64,000 nucleotides of DNA from Cytobacillus dafuensis (lineage in GTDB: Bacteria; Bacillota; Bacilli; Bacillales; Cytobacillaceae): positions 352,001 to 416,000 of the forward strand of contig NZ_CP042593.1 of the NCBI RefSeq assembly GCF_007995155.1. The letters run 5' to 3'. The notes below the pieces were generated by a model. It was not told where the DNA came from, searched no databases, and saw only the letters and a program-made list of their open reading frames with translations. Positions 50,690 through 59,122 of the stretch are shown one piece after another (the first letter of the stretch is position 1; every line of letters starts with the position of its first letter). The position numbers and the translations under genes are program-made.

Positions 50690-51130
50690 GTGGAAATTTA
50701 TAAAGCGACTCTGCATGATCTTGATGGCATTTCTAAATTATTCGATCAATATAGAGTATTTTATAATCAGCCATCTAATATCCATGCGGCAAAAGATTTC
50801 ATTCAGGAGCGACTTAAAAAAGAGGACTCGGTTATTTTGGTAGCTGTGGAAAATGAAAACTATGTCGGATTTACACAGTTATATCCTTCCTTTTCTTCAG
50901 TTTCTATGAAACGACTCTGGATATTAAATGATTTATTTGTCGATGGAGGAAGCAGAAAATTAGGTGTAGGTGGAAAGCTGCTTGGGGCTGCAAAGCAATT
51001 TGCAATGGATACACAAGCGAAAGGGCTATTGCTACAGACTGCAGTTGATAATTTTACAGCACAACGCCTCTATGAAGCAGATGGATGGGAAAAAGATACT
51101 AATTCTTTTTATTATGAATTTACTTTTTAA
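50690..51130 (+). CDS. GNAT acetyltransferase
   Basis: A 146-residue GNAT protein: LDGISKLFDQYRVFY at the N-terminus, acetyl-CoA motif GSRKLGVGGKLLGAAKQFA (the RxxGxGxxL pattern with the first Arg as Arg-Lys), and C-terminal LLLQTAVDNFTAQRLYEADGWEKD. The start is GTG 50690. It is the last gene of the operon beginning at 48517. The acceptor is unknown. Confidence 0.85.
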   Translation: MEIYKATLHDLDGISKLFDQYRVFYNQPSNIHAAKDFIQERLKKEDSVILVAVENENYVGFTQLYPSFSSVSMKRLWILNDLFVDGGSRKLGVGGKLLGAAKQFAMDTQAKGLLLQTAVDNFTAQRLYEADGWEKDTNSFYYEFTF

Positions 51131-51195
51131 GTCGCGGCTGAGGAAAGCGCGTATTTAATAAAGTTTTAGGGTTTTTTAAAACATGTAATTGAATT

Positions 51196-51230
51196 TGACC
51201 GAAAAAATGAAAAAAGCTCCAAACCGGTCA
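51196..51230. repeat. Solitary TGACC-N25-GGTCA inverted repeat
   Basis: TGACC (51196-51200) and GGTCA (51226-51230) are separated by exactly 25 A-rich bases, and GGTCACAAAAAAGAG resembles GGTAACAAAAAAAGC of the 31.9-kb array. It may be a single degenerate unit of the 52-bp array family. No other feature is seen in the gap 51131-51399 except the FMN-reductase promoter region. Confidence 0.4.
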
Positions 51231-51399
51231 CAAAAAAGAGATAATCATGAATTTGCAATTTTGAAATGCATTAGATGTAAATTTTGTAAAAAGTAGAGAA
51301 TCTTGAATTCGAGAGTGTTTAATTTGAGATTAAATTTTGCCTGTAGTATGATATGAGAGTGTTAAAAATCATCTAAGAAAAAGGAGAATGACAATTACT

Positions 51400-51966
51400 A
51401 TGGCAATTAAAGTAAAAGCAATTATTGGCAGCACGAGCTCAGCATCATTCAACTTAAAATTAGTTGAATTTATGAAAAATCGCTATGCTGATCAATTAGA
51501 TATTACACCTGTTCGTATCAATGATGTTGAAATGTATTCAATTGATATAGAGAATAATCCTCCGGAAAATGCGAAGAAATTTAAAGAAGATGTAAAGGAT
51601 TCAGATGCAGTATTATTTGCTGTCCCTGAATATAACTTCTCTATTCCTGGTTCTATGAAAAATGCAATTGATTGGTTATCTCGCGGAGGAGATTTCGTAA
51701 TCAAAGGAAAGCCTGCATTTATCATCGGTTCATCAGTGGGTGTATTAGGAAGTGTACGTGCTCAAATTCACTTAAGAGAAATCCTATCAAACCCAGGCTT
51801 AGCACCTTCCTTACTTCCTGGTAATGAAGTATACATCGGTTCTGTTCATGAGAAAATCAACGAAGCTGGTGAATTAACGGATCAACGTACAGTTGCATTC
51901 CTGGATTCAGTTGTTAAAAACTTTGTTGAATTCTATAACAAAACGAAGCAATTAGAATTAGTTTAA
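51400..51966 (+). CDS. NADPH-dependent FMN reductase (flavodoxin-like)
   Basis: A 188-residue FMN reductase of the YieF/ChrR/azoreductase type. The phosphate-binding loop is IIGSTSSASFNLKL, followed by FAVPEYNFSIPGSMKNAIDWLSRGGD (the GSLKNAIDW-like FMN motif) and GSSVGVLGSVRAQIHLREIL. It reduces quinones, azo dyes or chromate using NADPH. ATG 51400 is chosen because ATG 51388 lies one base after AAGGAG; the 13-base spacing is long, so the start is not certain. A strong terminator follows. Confidence 0.88.
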   Translation: MAIKVKAIIGSTSSASFNLKLVEFMKNRYADQLDITPVRINDVEMYSIDIENNPPENAKKFKEDVKDSDAVLFAVPEYNFSIPGSMKNAIDWLSRGGDFVIKGKPAFIIGSSVGVLGSVRAQIHLREILSNPGLAPSLLPGNEVYIGSVHEKINEAGELTDQRTVAFLDSVVKNFVEFYNKTKQLELV

Positions 51967-51975
51967 GAATAAAGT

Positions 51976-52033
51976 AAAGGATCAAGTGAAGTCAGACGCA
52001 TTGAGCGTTAGGGACTTCCTTGATCCTTTTTTT
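51976..52033 (+). terminator. Terminator after the FMN reductase
   Basis: AAAGGATCAAG with inner GAAGTC pairs with GACTTC and CTTGATCCTTT, followed by TTTT; an inner ACGC/GCGT helix extends it. Confidence 0.9.
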
Positions 52034-52129
52034 GACGAAAGATTCCCGTTTTATTTAAACAATATGTCAATCTGCTTTCTTTCATAATATATCGGCCACT
52101 TTACCAAAACAGCTTTTTAATCCTCTACT

Positions 52130-53692
52130 TCATTTTCCGCTTTTCCGCTTTTCCGCTAAAAGCTTTTGAAACTCCCTTTCCAGCTCCTCAGATGGCTCGA
52201 TACTAAGACGGCTTAGCACCTCTGTTATTTTCGTTTCTAAAATAAGCATTTCATCTTCTTGAACATTCCGTTTTTCCTGTGGAACATAATGTTTGTATTC
52301 ATCATATTTTCCTTCAAAAAGGTGAATTTCTGCATTTTTTATTTCTAAAATACGGGTAGAAATGTTTTTGATAAATCGCCGGTCATGGGAAACAAAGATG
52401 AGGGTTCCCGGATATGCTTGCAAAAGGGATTCCAAAGCTTCAACCGCTTCTATATCAAGGAAATTCGTTGGTTCGTCTAAAATTAATGTATTCAAATCGC
52501 TAACAAATAATTTAGCTAATGCTACCTTGACCCGCTCTCCTCCGCTTAATACACCTACAAGTTTATAGACGTCCTCTCTGAAAAAGTGCAGCCTTGCCAG
52601 GACAGTACGAATGAAGGTTTCCTTTTGCTTTGAAGTGGAGCTGACGTTTTCTAATATCGTTCTTTCCGTATTTAAAATATCAATATTTTGACTAAAATAG
52701 CCTATTTTCATTGAAGGGGAAATGAAGATGCCTTCTTCTTGATCCATGATTTTCTTTATTAGCGTTGTTTTGCCGCTTCCATTTGGACCAATGATGGCGA
52801 GTTTATCTCCTCCTCGAATGTTAAAGCTTGCGGTGTTCCACAGGGTGCGGTTCCCGATGACACCCTGTACATCCTCTGCACGAAGAATGATCTTTCCTCT
52901 AATGGTTTCTTCATTTGGCAAATTCATTTGAATGGCAGGTGTTTCTTTCAGCTTATCTACTTTTTCGAGCTTTTCTAATCGTGTTTCAATGGCTTTCGCT
53001 GTTTTTTGCAGCTTCTTTTGTTTTTGGGCAAAGTAGGGCTTGGTTTTACTCGCTTCGATAGAGCTGACCTTTTTCGGTGTTTTCGTTGCTCTTGCCGCTT
53101 TTTTCTCTTTTAATAGTAATGCTTCTTCCAGCTGCTTTTTCTTTTTCTCATACTTTTCATAAGCCAGCTCATGTTGACGATGTTCTAGCTCCTTTTGTTC
53201 CGCATACTCCGAGTAGTTTCCCTTGTACTCTTTTACTTGCCCTTCATTGACTTCCCAAATCGTGGTACATAGAGCATCTAAAAATGCTCGGTCATGTGAG
53301 ACGAGGACAAATGCTCCTTGCCAGTTTGCCAGTTTCTTTTCAAGCCATTCAATGTGCTCGGTATCGAGATGTGTTGTTGGTTCGTCTGCTAGCAAAATAC
53401 CCGGGTTGTTTGCAAACGCTTCGTTAATGTATTCCTGTGTTACCTCACCACCGCTCTTGACGGTGTCGGTCTTTTTTAACTGTGTCAAAAGCTCGCATGT
53501 GCAATAAGCGATGACTGAGCCAATATCAGGAGATTTCTTGCCAGCAAGGACTTCCAACAAAGTAGTTTTGCCGCTGCCATTTCTGCCGACTAAGCCGATC
53601 CGGTCATTTTTGTGGATTTGTAATTTTTCTATATTCACTAACAATCGATCTTTTATATAGAGCTCTAAATGATTAGCTTCCAATAATAACAT
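52130..53692 (-). CDS. ABC-F antibiotic-resistance protein (Vga/VmlR-like)
   Basis: A 520-residue soluble ATPase with two ABC domains and no membrane segment. Walker A motifs are GRNGSGKTT (~36) and GPNGSGKTT (~300). The first signature has the form KSGGEVTQEYINEAF, followed by LLADEPTTHLD, typical of the Vga/Lsa/VmlR resistance group; the second is LSGGERVKVALAKLF with LILDEPTNFLD. A basic inter-domain linker (residues ~175-265, lysine-rich coiled coil) is the part that reaches into the ribosome exit site. Such proteins displace lincosamides, pleuromutilins or streptogramin A from the 50S subunit. Expression is governed by the leader at 53727-53993. Confidence 0.9.
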   Translation of the reverse strand: MLLLEANHLELYIKDRLLVNIEKLQIHKNDRIGLVGRNGSGKTTLLEVLAGKKSPDIGSVIAYCTCELLTQLKKTDTVKSGGEVTQEYINEAFANNPGILLADEPTTHLDTEHIEWLEKKLANWQGAFVLVSHDRAFLDALCTTIWEVNEGQVKEYKGNYSEYAEQKELEHRQHELAYEKYEKKKKQLEEALLLKEKKAARATKTPKKVSSIEASKTKPYFAQKQKKLQKTAKAIETRLEKLEKVDKLKETPAIQMNLPNEETIRGKIILRAEDVQGVIGNRTLWNTASFNIRGGDKLAIIGPNGSGKTTLIKKIMDQEEGIFISPSMKIGYFSQNIDILNTERTILENVSSTSKQKETFIRTVLARLHFFREDVYKLVGVLSGGERVKVALAKLFVSDLNTLILDEPTNFLDIEAVEALESLLQAYPGTLIFVSHDRRFIKNISTRILEIKNAEIHLFEGKYDEYKHYVPQEKRNVQEDEMLILETKITEVLSRLSIEPSEELEREFQKLLAEKRKSGK

Positions 53693-53726
53693 ACGATCAT
53701 CCCCATTCTTGTTTTAATATGGAGAC

Positions 53727-53762
53727 AAAAAAAGCCTCCTATCTACATTCAGAATAGGAGGC
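53727..53762 (-). terminator. Attenuator terminator of the ABC-F gene
   Basis: On the minus strand GCCTCCTAT (53762-53754) pairs with ATAGGAGGC (53742-53734), followed by seven T residues. Its 5' arm (TCCTATTCTGAA) can pair over 12 bases with the upstream segment TTCAGAATAGGA, forming the antiterminator. Confidence 0.9.
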
Positions 53763-53813
53763 ATAGGTGTACAACAAAAAGAGACTACTCCCTTTATGTC
53801 CAACTACAATCAT

Positions 53814-53829
53814 CCAATCCTATTCTGAA
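53814..53829 (-). promoter_or_regulatory. Antiterminator segment of the ABC-F leader
   Basis: On the minus strand TTCAGAATAGGATTGG pairs either with the terminator arm downstream (12 bp, TTCAGAATAGGA with TCCTATTCTGAA) or with AATCCTATT upstream (9 bp, minus-strand read of 53910-53918) overlapping the leader-peptide stop. A stalled ribosome covering the upstream partner would favour read-through. Confidence 0.85.
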
Positions 53830-53916
53830 AACGTCGATTGAAGGCATCACAAATCAAGCAGAAATATTAGCTGCTTAACAAAATTGCCATCAATCCATTG
53901 TCTTCGAAAAATAGGA

Positions 53917-53928
53917 TTAGAACTTCAT
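53917..53928 (-). CDS. Leader peptide MKF of the ABC-F gene
   Basis: ATG AAG TTC TAA with GGAAGGGTGA upstream at 9 bases. The stop codon lies at the edge of the AATCCTATT segment that controls the fold of the leader. Minimal peptides of this kind occur upstream of ABC-F resistance genes. Confidence 0.7.
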   Translation of the reverse strand: MKF

Positions 53929-53964
53929 GTAATTGGGTCACCCTTCCGTATTTTTATTAATATC

Positions 53965-53993
53965 AGCATAAAGGATGTGACAATATCTGTCAA
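53965..53993 (-). promoter_or_regulatory. Promoter of the ABC-F leader
   Basis: On the minus strand TTGACA (53993-53988), a 17-base spacer and TATGCT (53970-53965), ~37 bases upstream of the leader peptide. Confidence 0.85.
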
Positions 53994-54087
53994 TGGATTA
54001 GCTAATCATTTAAAATGGTTATTATTCGAGAATATTCTGTTTGATTCATAGTAATTTATTATTAAAAGGAAGCAGGTAGGGGAGAAT

Positions 54088-54558
54088 ATGAAGTTTTTTA
54101 TAAAAAATATGTGTGAAGAATATGCTGTACAAATACTTAAATGGAATTACGATACTCCATATGACTTTTATAATAATGAAGTAAATTCTGATTCTATTAA
54201 GGAAATGTTAGAAAACCCATATTGCGTGGTAGTAGATGAGTATGAGAAATTAGTAGGCTTTTTTTGCACAGGCGCTTTAGCACAAGTACCAATTGGTTCT
54301 CGGTTTGGAGCATACTCAGAGGATTTCATTGATATTGGAATTGGAATGAAACCGGTATTAACGGGTCAAGGTCTTGGTTACATGTTCTTTTCGTTTGTTC
54401 TTCACCATATTCAAGAAACAAATAAAGACGTCTCGATTCGCTTAACAGTAGCAAAATTCAATAAAAGAGCCATCCATCTTTACGAAAAGGTTGGATTCAA
54501 AGAAGAAATGGAATTTTCAAATGGAAAAGCGGACTTTCAAACAATGGTTAAAATCTGA
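54088..54558 (+). CDS. GNAT acetyltransferase
   Basis: A 156-residue GNAT protein: ILKWNYDTPYDFYNNE at the start (YjcK/RimJ-like opening), acetyl-CoA motif GMKPVLTGQGLGYMFFSF, and VAKFNKRAIHLYEKVGFKEE. The acceptor is unknown; modification of a small amine, peptide or aminoglycoside are possibilities. It lies divergent from the ABC-F gene and 19 bases upstream of the APH-type kinase, suggesting a joint resistance role (inference). RBS TAGGGGAG. Confidence 0.87.
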   Translation: MKFFIKNMCEEYAVQILKWNYDTPYDFYNNEVNSDSIKEMLENPYCVVVDEYEKLVGFFCTGALAQVPIGSRFGAYSEDFIDIGIGMKPVLTGQGLGYMFFSFVLHHIQETNKDVSIRLTVAKFNKRAIHLYEKVGFKEEMEFSNGKADFQTMVKI

Positions 54559-54577
54559 CTCTAATAGGGAGAAAAAG

Positions 54578-55489
54578 ATGATGCAATTACCAAGCGAATT
54601 TGTAAAAACATTAAAAAACGTCCATAAGGAAAAAGCTGAAAAATGGCTGGAGGATTTTGATAGACTTATAGATGAATGTGAACAGCGCTGGCAAATGAAC
54701 ATTTTGTCCCCATATGAGTTATCGTATCATTTTGTTGCTCCTGCCCTACGCAGAGATGGATCTGAAGTTGTCATAAAGCTGGCTATTCCGAGTATAGAAT
54801 TTTATTCGGAAGTAGAGGCACTACGGGTCTTTAATGGGAATGGTATGGTCAAAATAATGGATGTTGATTATGAAAAAGGCATTCTTATTTTCGAACGATT
54901 AGTTCCAGGCATCACACTAGCTACATTAACGAATGATGAAGAAGCTACTTACATTGCTGCGCAGATCATGAAGAAATTATGGAAGCCAGTGCAAAGCTCT
55001 GATCTTTTTCAAACAACATTTGATAGGGAAACAGAACTGAAAAGGATTTATTATGAATATCCGGAAGGTGTAGGTCCTGTAACGAAAGAAACTCTACGAG
55101 AAGCAACGGAGATTTTTACTGAAATGAATCATACGCTAGGTACACCGTTCATGCTCCATGGTGACCTGCATCAATACAATATTTTACTAAATGGAGAATC
55201 CTGGCTGGCTATTGATCCTAAGGGATTGATTGGAGATAGAGAATACGATGTTATCCAATTTTTATTAAATAAATTGCCAAAAGAAAATATAGAAGAAATA
55301 CTAGAAAAGCGGATAAATATTTTGGAGAAGGAACTTCATTTAAATAAGCATAGAGTATTGTCTTGGGGATTTTCGCATGCTGTACTAGCGACATGCTGGT
55401 CCTTTGAGGAAAGCGGCAATTATAATGAGGAATTTTTTAATTCCATAAATGTATTCAAGTGTTTATTAGGGAAAGAGAATAATAATTAA
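54578..55489 (+). CDS. APH(6)/hydroxyurea-type antibiotic phosphotransferase
   Basis: A 303-residue kinase-fold protein of the APH_6_hur group (streptomycin 6-kinase relatives). The nucleotide-binding Lys is in VVIKLAIP and the catalytic loop is MLHGDLHQYNILL (Asp196, Asn201). The metal-binding DPKG (AIDPKGLIGDREYD) follows, the form typical of APH(6). It may inactivate streptomycin-like compounds or a host metabolite. I start at ATG 54578 (with ATG 54581 adjacent) after TAGGGAG; an in-frame ATG at 54491 lies inside the GNAT gene. Confidence 0.87.
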   Translation: MMQLPSEFVKTLKNVHKEKAEKWLEDFDRLIDECEQRWQMNILSPYELSYHFVAPALRRDGSEVVIKLAIPSIEFYSEVEALRVFNGNGMVKIMDVDYEKGILIFERLVPGITLATLTNDEEATYIAAQIMKKLWKPVQSSDLFQTTFDRETELKRIYYEYPEGVGPVTKETLREATEIFTEMNHTLGTPFMLHGDLHQYNILLNGESWLAIDPKGLIGDREYDVIQFLLNKLPKENIEEILEKRINILEKELHLNKHRVLSWGFSHAVLATCWSFEESGNYNEEFFNSINVFKCLLGKENNN

Positions 55490-55525
55490 GCGATGGAGCT
55501 TTTACTCCATCGCTTCTATTAATAT

Positions 55526-56329
55526 CTAAACAATCTTCTTACGGATATATCCTGATAATAGATCAATAAAGGTAACCATAACAATAATGCCAAGAAGAAT
55601 AATTCCTACTCGATCCCAATCTCTTGAGCTCAATGCAAAAATTAAAGGTGTTCCAATTCCTCCAGCTCCAATTACGCCTAGAATCGATGCTGAGCGAACA
55701 TTAATTTCAAAACGATATAGCGTATAGGACAAGAAGCCCGGCAATACTTGTGGCAGGATGGCAAACCATATGATTTGTAAACGGTTTGCCCCTGTGGCGG
55801 TTAACGCTTCTGAAGGACCTGGATCCACGCTTTCAATTTCCTCTGCGAATAGCTTTCCGAGCATACCGATCGAGTGTAAGCCTAATGCAAGCACACCAGC
55901 AAATGATCCTGGACCAACGGCTTTAATGAACATGATGGCCATGACGATCTCTGGAAATGTGCGTATTAAGCTAAGGATGAATTTACCGGTATTTGAAAGA
56001 GATCTGCCTTTGCTCATATTTGTTGCTGCCAAGAAAGCAAAGGGTACGCATAGGAAGGCTGAAATGAATGTTCCCAGAATCGCAATCGCTAATGTATCTA
56101 AGAGTCCCCGCAATAAATCTTCACCATCAGGTAAATACACATAATCCCAATCAGGGCTAAAGATGCCTGAGAAAATCGCTTTTGACACTTGTGCAGCTGT
56201 TTCTTTTACATCAGCAATAGGCATCCCGGAGAAAGCCCAAATATAAATAAGTGCTAATGTTATGTATATCAGCCAAATACGGGTTTTATTTTTTTTAGGC
56301 TTGATCAAAGGTCTCGTCGTATTACTCAT
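55526..56329 (-). CDS. phnE: Phosphonate-type ABC permease PhnE (second copy)
   Basis: A 267-residue permease with about six transmembrane helices and the PhnE pattern RTFPEIVMAIMFIKAVGPGSFAGVLALGLHSIGMLGKLFAEEIE and GANRLQIIWFAILPQVLPGFLSYTLYRFEINVRSASILGVIGAGGIG. It overlaps the first PhnE by four bases. The two PhnE-type permeases form a heterodimeric channel. Confidence 0.92.
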   Translation of the reverse strand: MSNTTRPLIKPKKNKTRIWLIYITLALIYIWAFSGMPIADVKETAAQVSKAIFSGIFSPDWDYVYLPDGEDLLRGLLDTLAIAILGTFISAFLCVPFAFLAATNMSKGRSLSNTGKFILSLIRTFPEIVMAIMFIKAVGPGSFAGVLALGLHSIGMLGKLFAEEIESVDPGPSEALTATGANRLQIIWFAILPQVLPGFLSYTLYRFEINVRSASILGVIGAGGIGTPLIFALSSRDWDRVGIILLGIIVMVTFIDLLSGYIRKKIV

Positions 56330-57123
56330 ATTAACTTCTCCCGTAATTTTGTACTAATAAAGTCGATGATTAAGACAACGACTAATGTAAAAATAATGAT
56401 GGAGCTTGTTTTGTCGTATTCAAAGAATCCAAGGGTACGGTCATAATAAAGACCAATTCCACCTGCACCAACTAATCCTAATACAGCTGCAGCCCGAATA
56501 TTGACCTCAAATGTATAAAGTACATACGAAATATAATGCGGCAATACTTGCGGAATGACGCCAAAAAAAATCCATTGGATTTTGTTGGCTCCAACTGAAG
56601 TCATCGCCTCCATTGGACCCGGATCAATTGCTTCGATCGCTTCATATGTCAATTTTGCAACTAATCCAATTGAGAAAATCGTTAATGCAAGTATTCCTGG
56701 AAGTGGTCCTAAGCCAAAAATCGAAACAAAAATAGCAGCTAAAAGTAAATCAGGAATAGTCCGAATTAAGTTCAGAATAAATCTTACCGGATAAAATACC
56801 CAAGTGTTTTTGACGATATTACTAGCGGAAAAAAGGGCAATTGGGATTGCGATGATCGCACCAAATGTCGTTCCTAATAAGGCCATTCGAATCGTTTCAA
56901 GCATGGCTGGAACAATTTTTCCGAAATAGGGCCAGTTCGGCGGCAGCATTTGTACGAGCAAATCCATCATATTCGGAAAACCGATAATTAGTTCGGTTAT
57001 AGATGTATTTGTTTGGATTGCACTGCCAAAGATGAGCAGTAATATAATGAAAAATGTAAAATAGGTTTTTAGTTTACTAGGAGGATCGGGAATAACCCTT
57101 TTCTGCGGCTGGGTGCTCATCAT
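56326..57123 (-). CDS. phnE: Phosphonate-type ABC permease PhnE (first copy)
   Basis: A 265-residue permease, paralogous to the next gene, with [44 protein letters not shown] and [47 protein letters not shown]. It overlaps PhnC by four bases. It is membrane-embedded. Confidence 0.92.
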   Translation of the reverse strand: MMSTQPQKRVIPDPPSKLKTYFTFFIILLLIFGSAIQTNTSITELIIGFPNMMDLLVQMLPPNWPYFGKIVPAMLETIRMALLGTTFGAIIAIPIALFSASNIVKNTWVFYPVRFILNLIRTIPDLLLAAIFVSIFGLGPLPGILALTIFSIGLVAKLTYEAIEAIDPGPMEAMTSVGANKIQWIFFGVIPQVLPHYISYVLYTFEVNIRAAAVLGLVGAGGIGLYYDRTLGFFEYDKTSSIIIFTLVVVLIIDFISTKLREKLI

Positions 57124-57890
57124 ACTTCTACCTCTAGCAGCTCATCCTTCATAATCGGGCGTCCATAAATTTCAGAGAATTTCTCATCCGTCGCTTCTGA
57201 AACAGGTCCATCAAAAACAACCTCACCCGCTCGCAGCCCGATAATTCTTGTCGCATATTCTCTAGCTAAATCAATAAAATGAAGATTAACAATCGTTGTT
57301 ATCCCTAATTCCTGATTAATTCTCTTGAGGTCATTCATTACTTGCTTCGTGGTTAACGGGTCTAGCGAGGCAACAGGTTCATCGGCCAAAATGATTTTTG
57401 CTTCTTGTGCTAAAGCGCGTGCAATCGAGACTCGCTGCTGTTGTCCGCCTGAAAGCTCTGTTGCACGAGAGTACGCCTTTTCAAGAATATTAACTCTTTC
57501 TAAAGCATCAAAGGCTAAGTTCACATCTTCTTTCGGAAAAAGCCCTAGAATCGTGCGCAACGTAGAGTGATAGCCGACACGGCCGGATAGAACATTTCTT
57601 AGAACAGAAGAACGCTTTACTAAATTAAAGCTTTGAAAAATCATCCCGATATCTCGACGAATCCTTCTTAGTTCGCTGCCTTTCGCCTTTGTAATTGATT
57701 TACCCTCAATCAAAATCTCACCATCAGAGATTTCAATCAAACGATTGATTGAACGTAAAAGCGTTGATTTTCCTGCACCGGACAACCCGACGATAACGAC
57801 AAACTCCCCCTCTTCAATTTTTAGATTAATATTATTCAAACCTTTTACTCCATTTGGATAGGTTTTGGAAACATTGTTAAATTCAATCAC
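57120..57890 (-). CDS. phnC: Phosphonate-type ABC ATPase PhnC
   Basis: A 256-residue ABC ATPase with Walker [10 protein letters not shown] (37-45), signature [16 protein letters not shown], Walker [13 protein letters not shown] and switch His in VNLHFIDLA. The aromatic A-loop ([12 protein letters not shown]) and the late [15 protein letters not shown] match PhnC. It energises uptake of phosphonate or phosphite, or possibly phosphate-ester breakdown products. Confidence 0.93.
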   Translation of the reverse strand: MIEFNNVSKTYPNGVKGLNNINLKIEEGEFVVIVGLSGAGKSTLLRSINRLIEISDGEILIEGKSITKAKGSELRRIRRDIGMIFQSFNLVKRSSVLRNVLSGRVGYHSTLRTILGLFPKEDVNLAFDALERVNILEKAYSRATELSGGQQQRVSIARALAQEAKIILADEPVASLDPLTTKQVMNDLKRINQELGITTIVNLHFIDLAREYATRIIGLRAGEVVFDGPVSEATDEKFSEIYGRPIMKDELLEVEV

Positions 57891-57950
57891 TCACATTCCA
57901 ACTTTCATCTATAATTAGTCTTTTTCAATCAATGTAAATGAGATCAAATT

Positions 57951-57990
57951 AAAAAAGCCAAGCCAGTTCATAACCCTTAACTGGCTGGCG
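57951..57990 (-). terminator. Attenuating stem-loop between phnD and phnC
   Basis: On the minus strand GCCAGCCAGTT (57990-57980) pairs with AACTGGCTTGGC (one bulge), followed by TTTTTT. It lies directly after the phnD stop, so most transcripts may end after the binding protein. Confidence 0.8.
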
Positions 57991-58015
57991 TTTTTATTCA
58001 AAACATAACAAACTC

Positions 58016-58933
58016 TTACTCTGTTTTTACTTTTTCCGCATAATCACGAACGATATCGAACATCTTATCTTCTGAAGGTGTATACCCTTCGTGAGAGTAA
58101 ATATCTTTAATGATCTCGTGTCCTTTTTCATCTTTTCCGATGGATATAAATGCATCTTGAATCTTTTTCGCCCATTCCTCGCTCATATCAGAGCGGATTG
58201 AAATTGTATCGTTTGGAATAGGTTCAGTAAAATGAAGAACTCTTGTATCTTCAAACACGGAAGGATAGTCTCCTTTAACAATATTCCGTGCATCTTGGAA
58301 AGTGACGGCAGCATCCACATCACCGTTTAATAGGGCAATAACTGCTTGGTCGTGTCCTTTTACTGTGATTCCCTCAACATCTGTAAGTGGGTCAATTTTT
58401 TCATCCATTAAAGCAGCTGCCGGCCATACATAGCCTGCTGATGATGTCACATCCTGGAAAGCAATTTTCTTCCCTTTTAAATCTTTAATGCTTTTAATAT
58501 CTGAATCTGATTTGACAATGAACATAGATTTGTAGAAATCAACTAATTGATCATTTGGAGCACCTGTTTCATCGTTAACTCCAAATCGTTGTGCTTGAAG
58601 AATGACGTTCGCTGCGCCTTTTTCATGAGCCTGTACGTATGCTGTTGGAGGCAAGAAGCCAACATCAACCTGTTTAGAAGCCATTGCTTCAACAATGGTG
58701 TTGTAGTTTGTTGACACACTAACAGTCACAGGTATACCAAGCTCTTCTTTAAGTAAACCTTCTAAAGGCTTTGCCTTCGCTTCTAAAGTGTCAGCGTTTT
58801 GTGATGGTACGAATTGAACGGTTAAGCTTTCTGGTACATAATCTCCGCCTGAAGCTTTGTTCGAGCCACATGCACCCAAAATGCTAGTCGTCAAAGCTAG
58901 AGAAAGTCCGATAGTCGCTATTTTTTTAAACAT
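58016..58933 (-). CDS. phnD: Phosphonate/phosphite-binding lipoprotein PhnD
   Basis: A 305-residue lipoprotein with lipobox LGAC (Cys near residue 22) and the PhnD pattern LTVQFVPSQNADTLEAKAKPLEGLL, KQVDVGFLPPTAYVQAHEKGAANVILQAQ, and KIAFQDVTSSAGYVWPAAAL, which contains the ligand-binding Ser/Thr cluster. It is first gene of the phnD-C-E-E operon, downstream of Pho-box-like repeats. Confidence 0.92.
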   Translation of the reverse strand: MFKKIATIGLSLALTTSILGACGSNKASGGDYVPESLTVQFVPSQNADTLEAKAKPLEGLLKEELGIPVTVSVSTNYNTIVEAMASKQVDVGFLPPTAYVQAHEKGAANVILQAQRFGVNDETGAPNDQLVDFYKSMFIVKSDSDIKSIKDLKGKKIAFQDVTSSAGYVWPAAALMDEKIDPLTDVEGITVKGHDQAVIALLNGDVDAAVTFQDARNIVKGDYPSVFEDTRVLHFTEPIPNDTISIRSDMSEEWAKKIQDAFISIGKDEKGHEIIKDIYSHEGYTPSEDKMFDIVRDYAEKVKTE

Positions 58934-59006
58934 TCGTTTACCCCCAAATAAATAGATAATGAATTTGAATTACGAATCGAATTATAGCAAAGTAAATAGA
59001 TATTTC

Positions 59007-59033
59007 TGTAAAATAAATGTTAAATTATGTAAA
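59007..59033. promoter_or_regulatory. Pho-box-like repeats between phnD and the nucleotidase gene
   Basis: Read on the minus strand, TTTACA, TTAACA and TTTACA occur with spacings of 4 and 5 bases (59033-59028, 59023-59018, 59012-59007), i.e. a ~11-bp period. This fits the Bacillus PhoP consensus of TT(A/C/T)ACA direct repeats. The site lies in the divergent region and could induce both transcripts under phosphate limitation. Confidence 0.65.
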
Positions 59034-59122
59034 GGTTTCATGTTGTTTACTGTCAATTGTGTTTACATACAAGGATTGCGATTATAATCAAAGACAATAG
59101 CAAAGAGAGGGATGTGAGTTTA

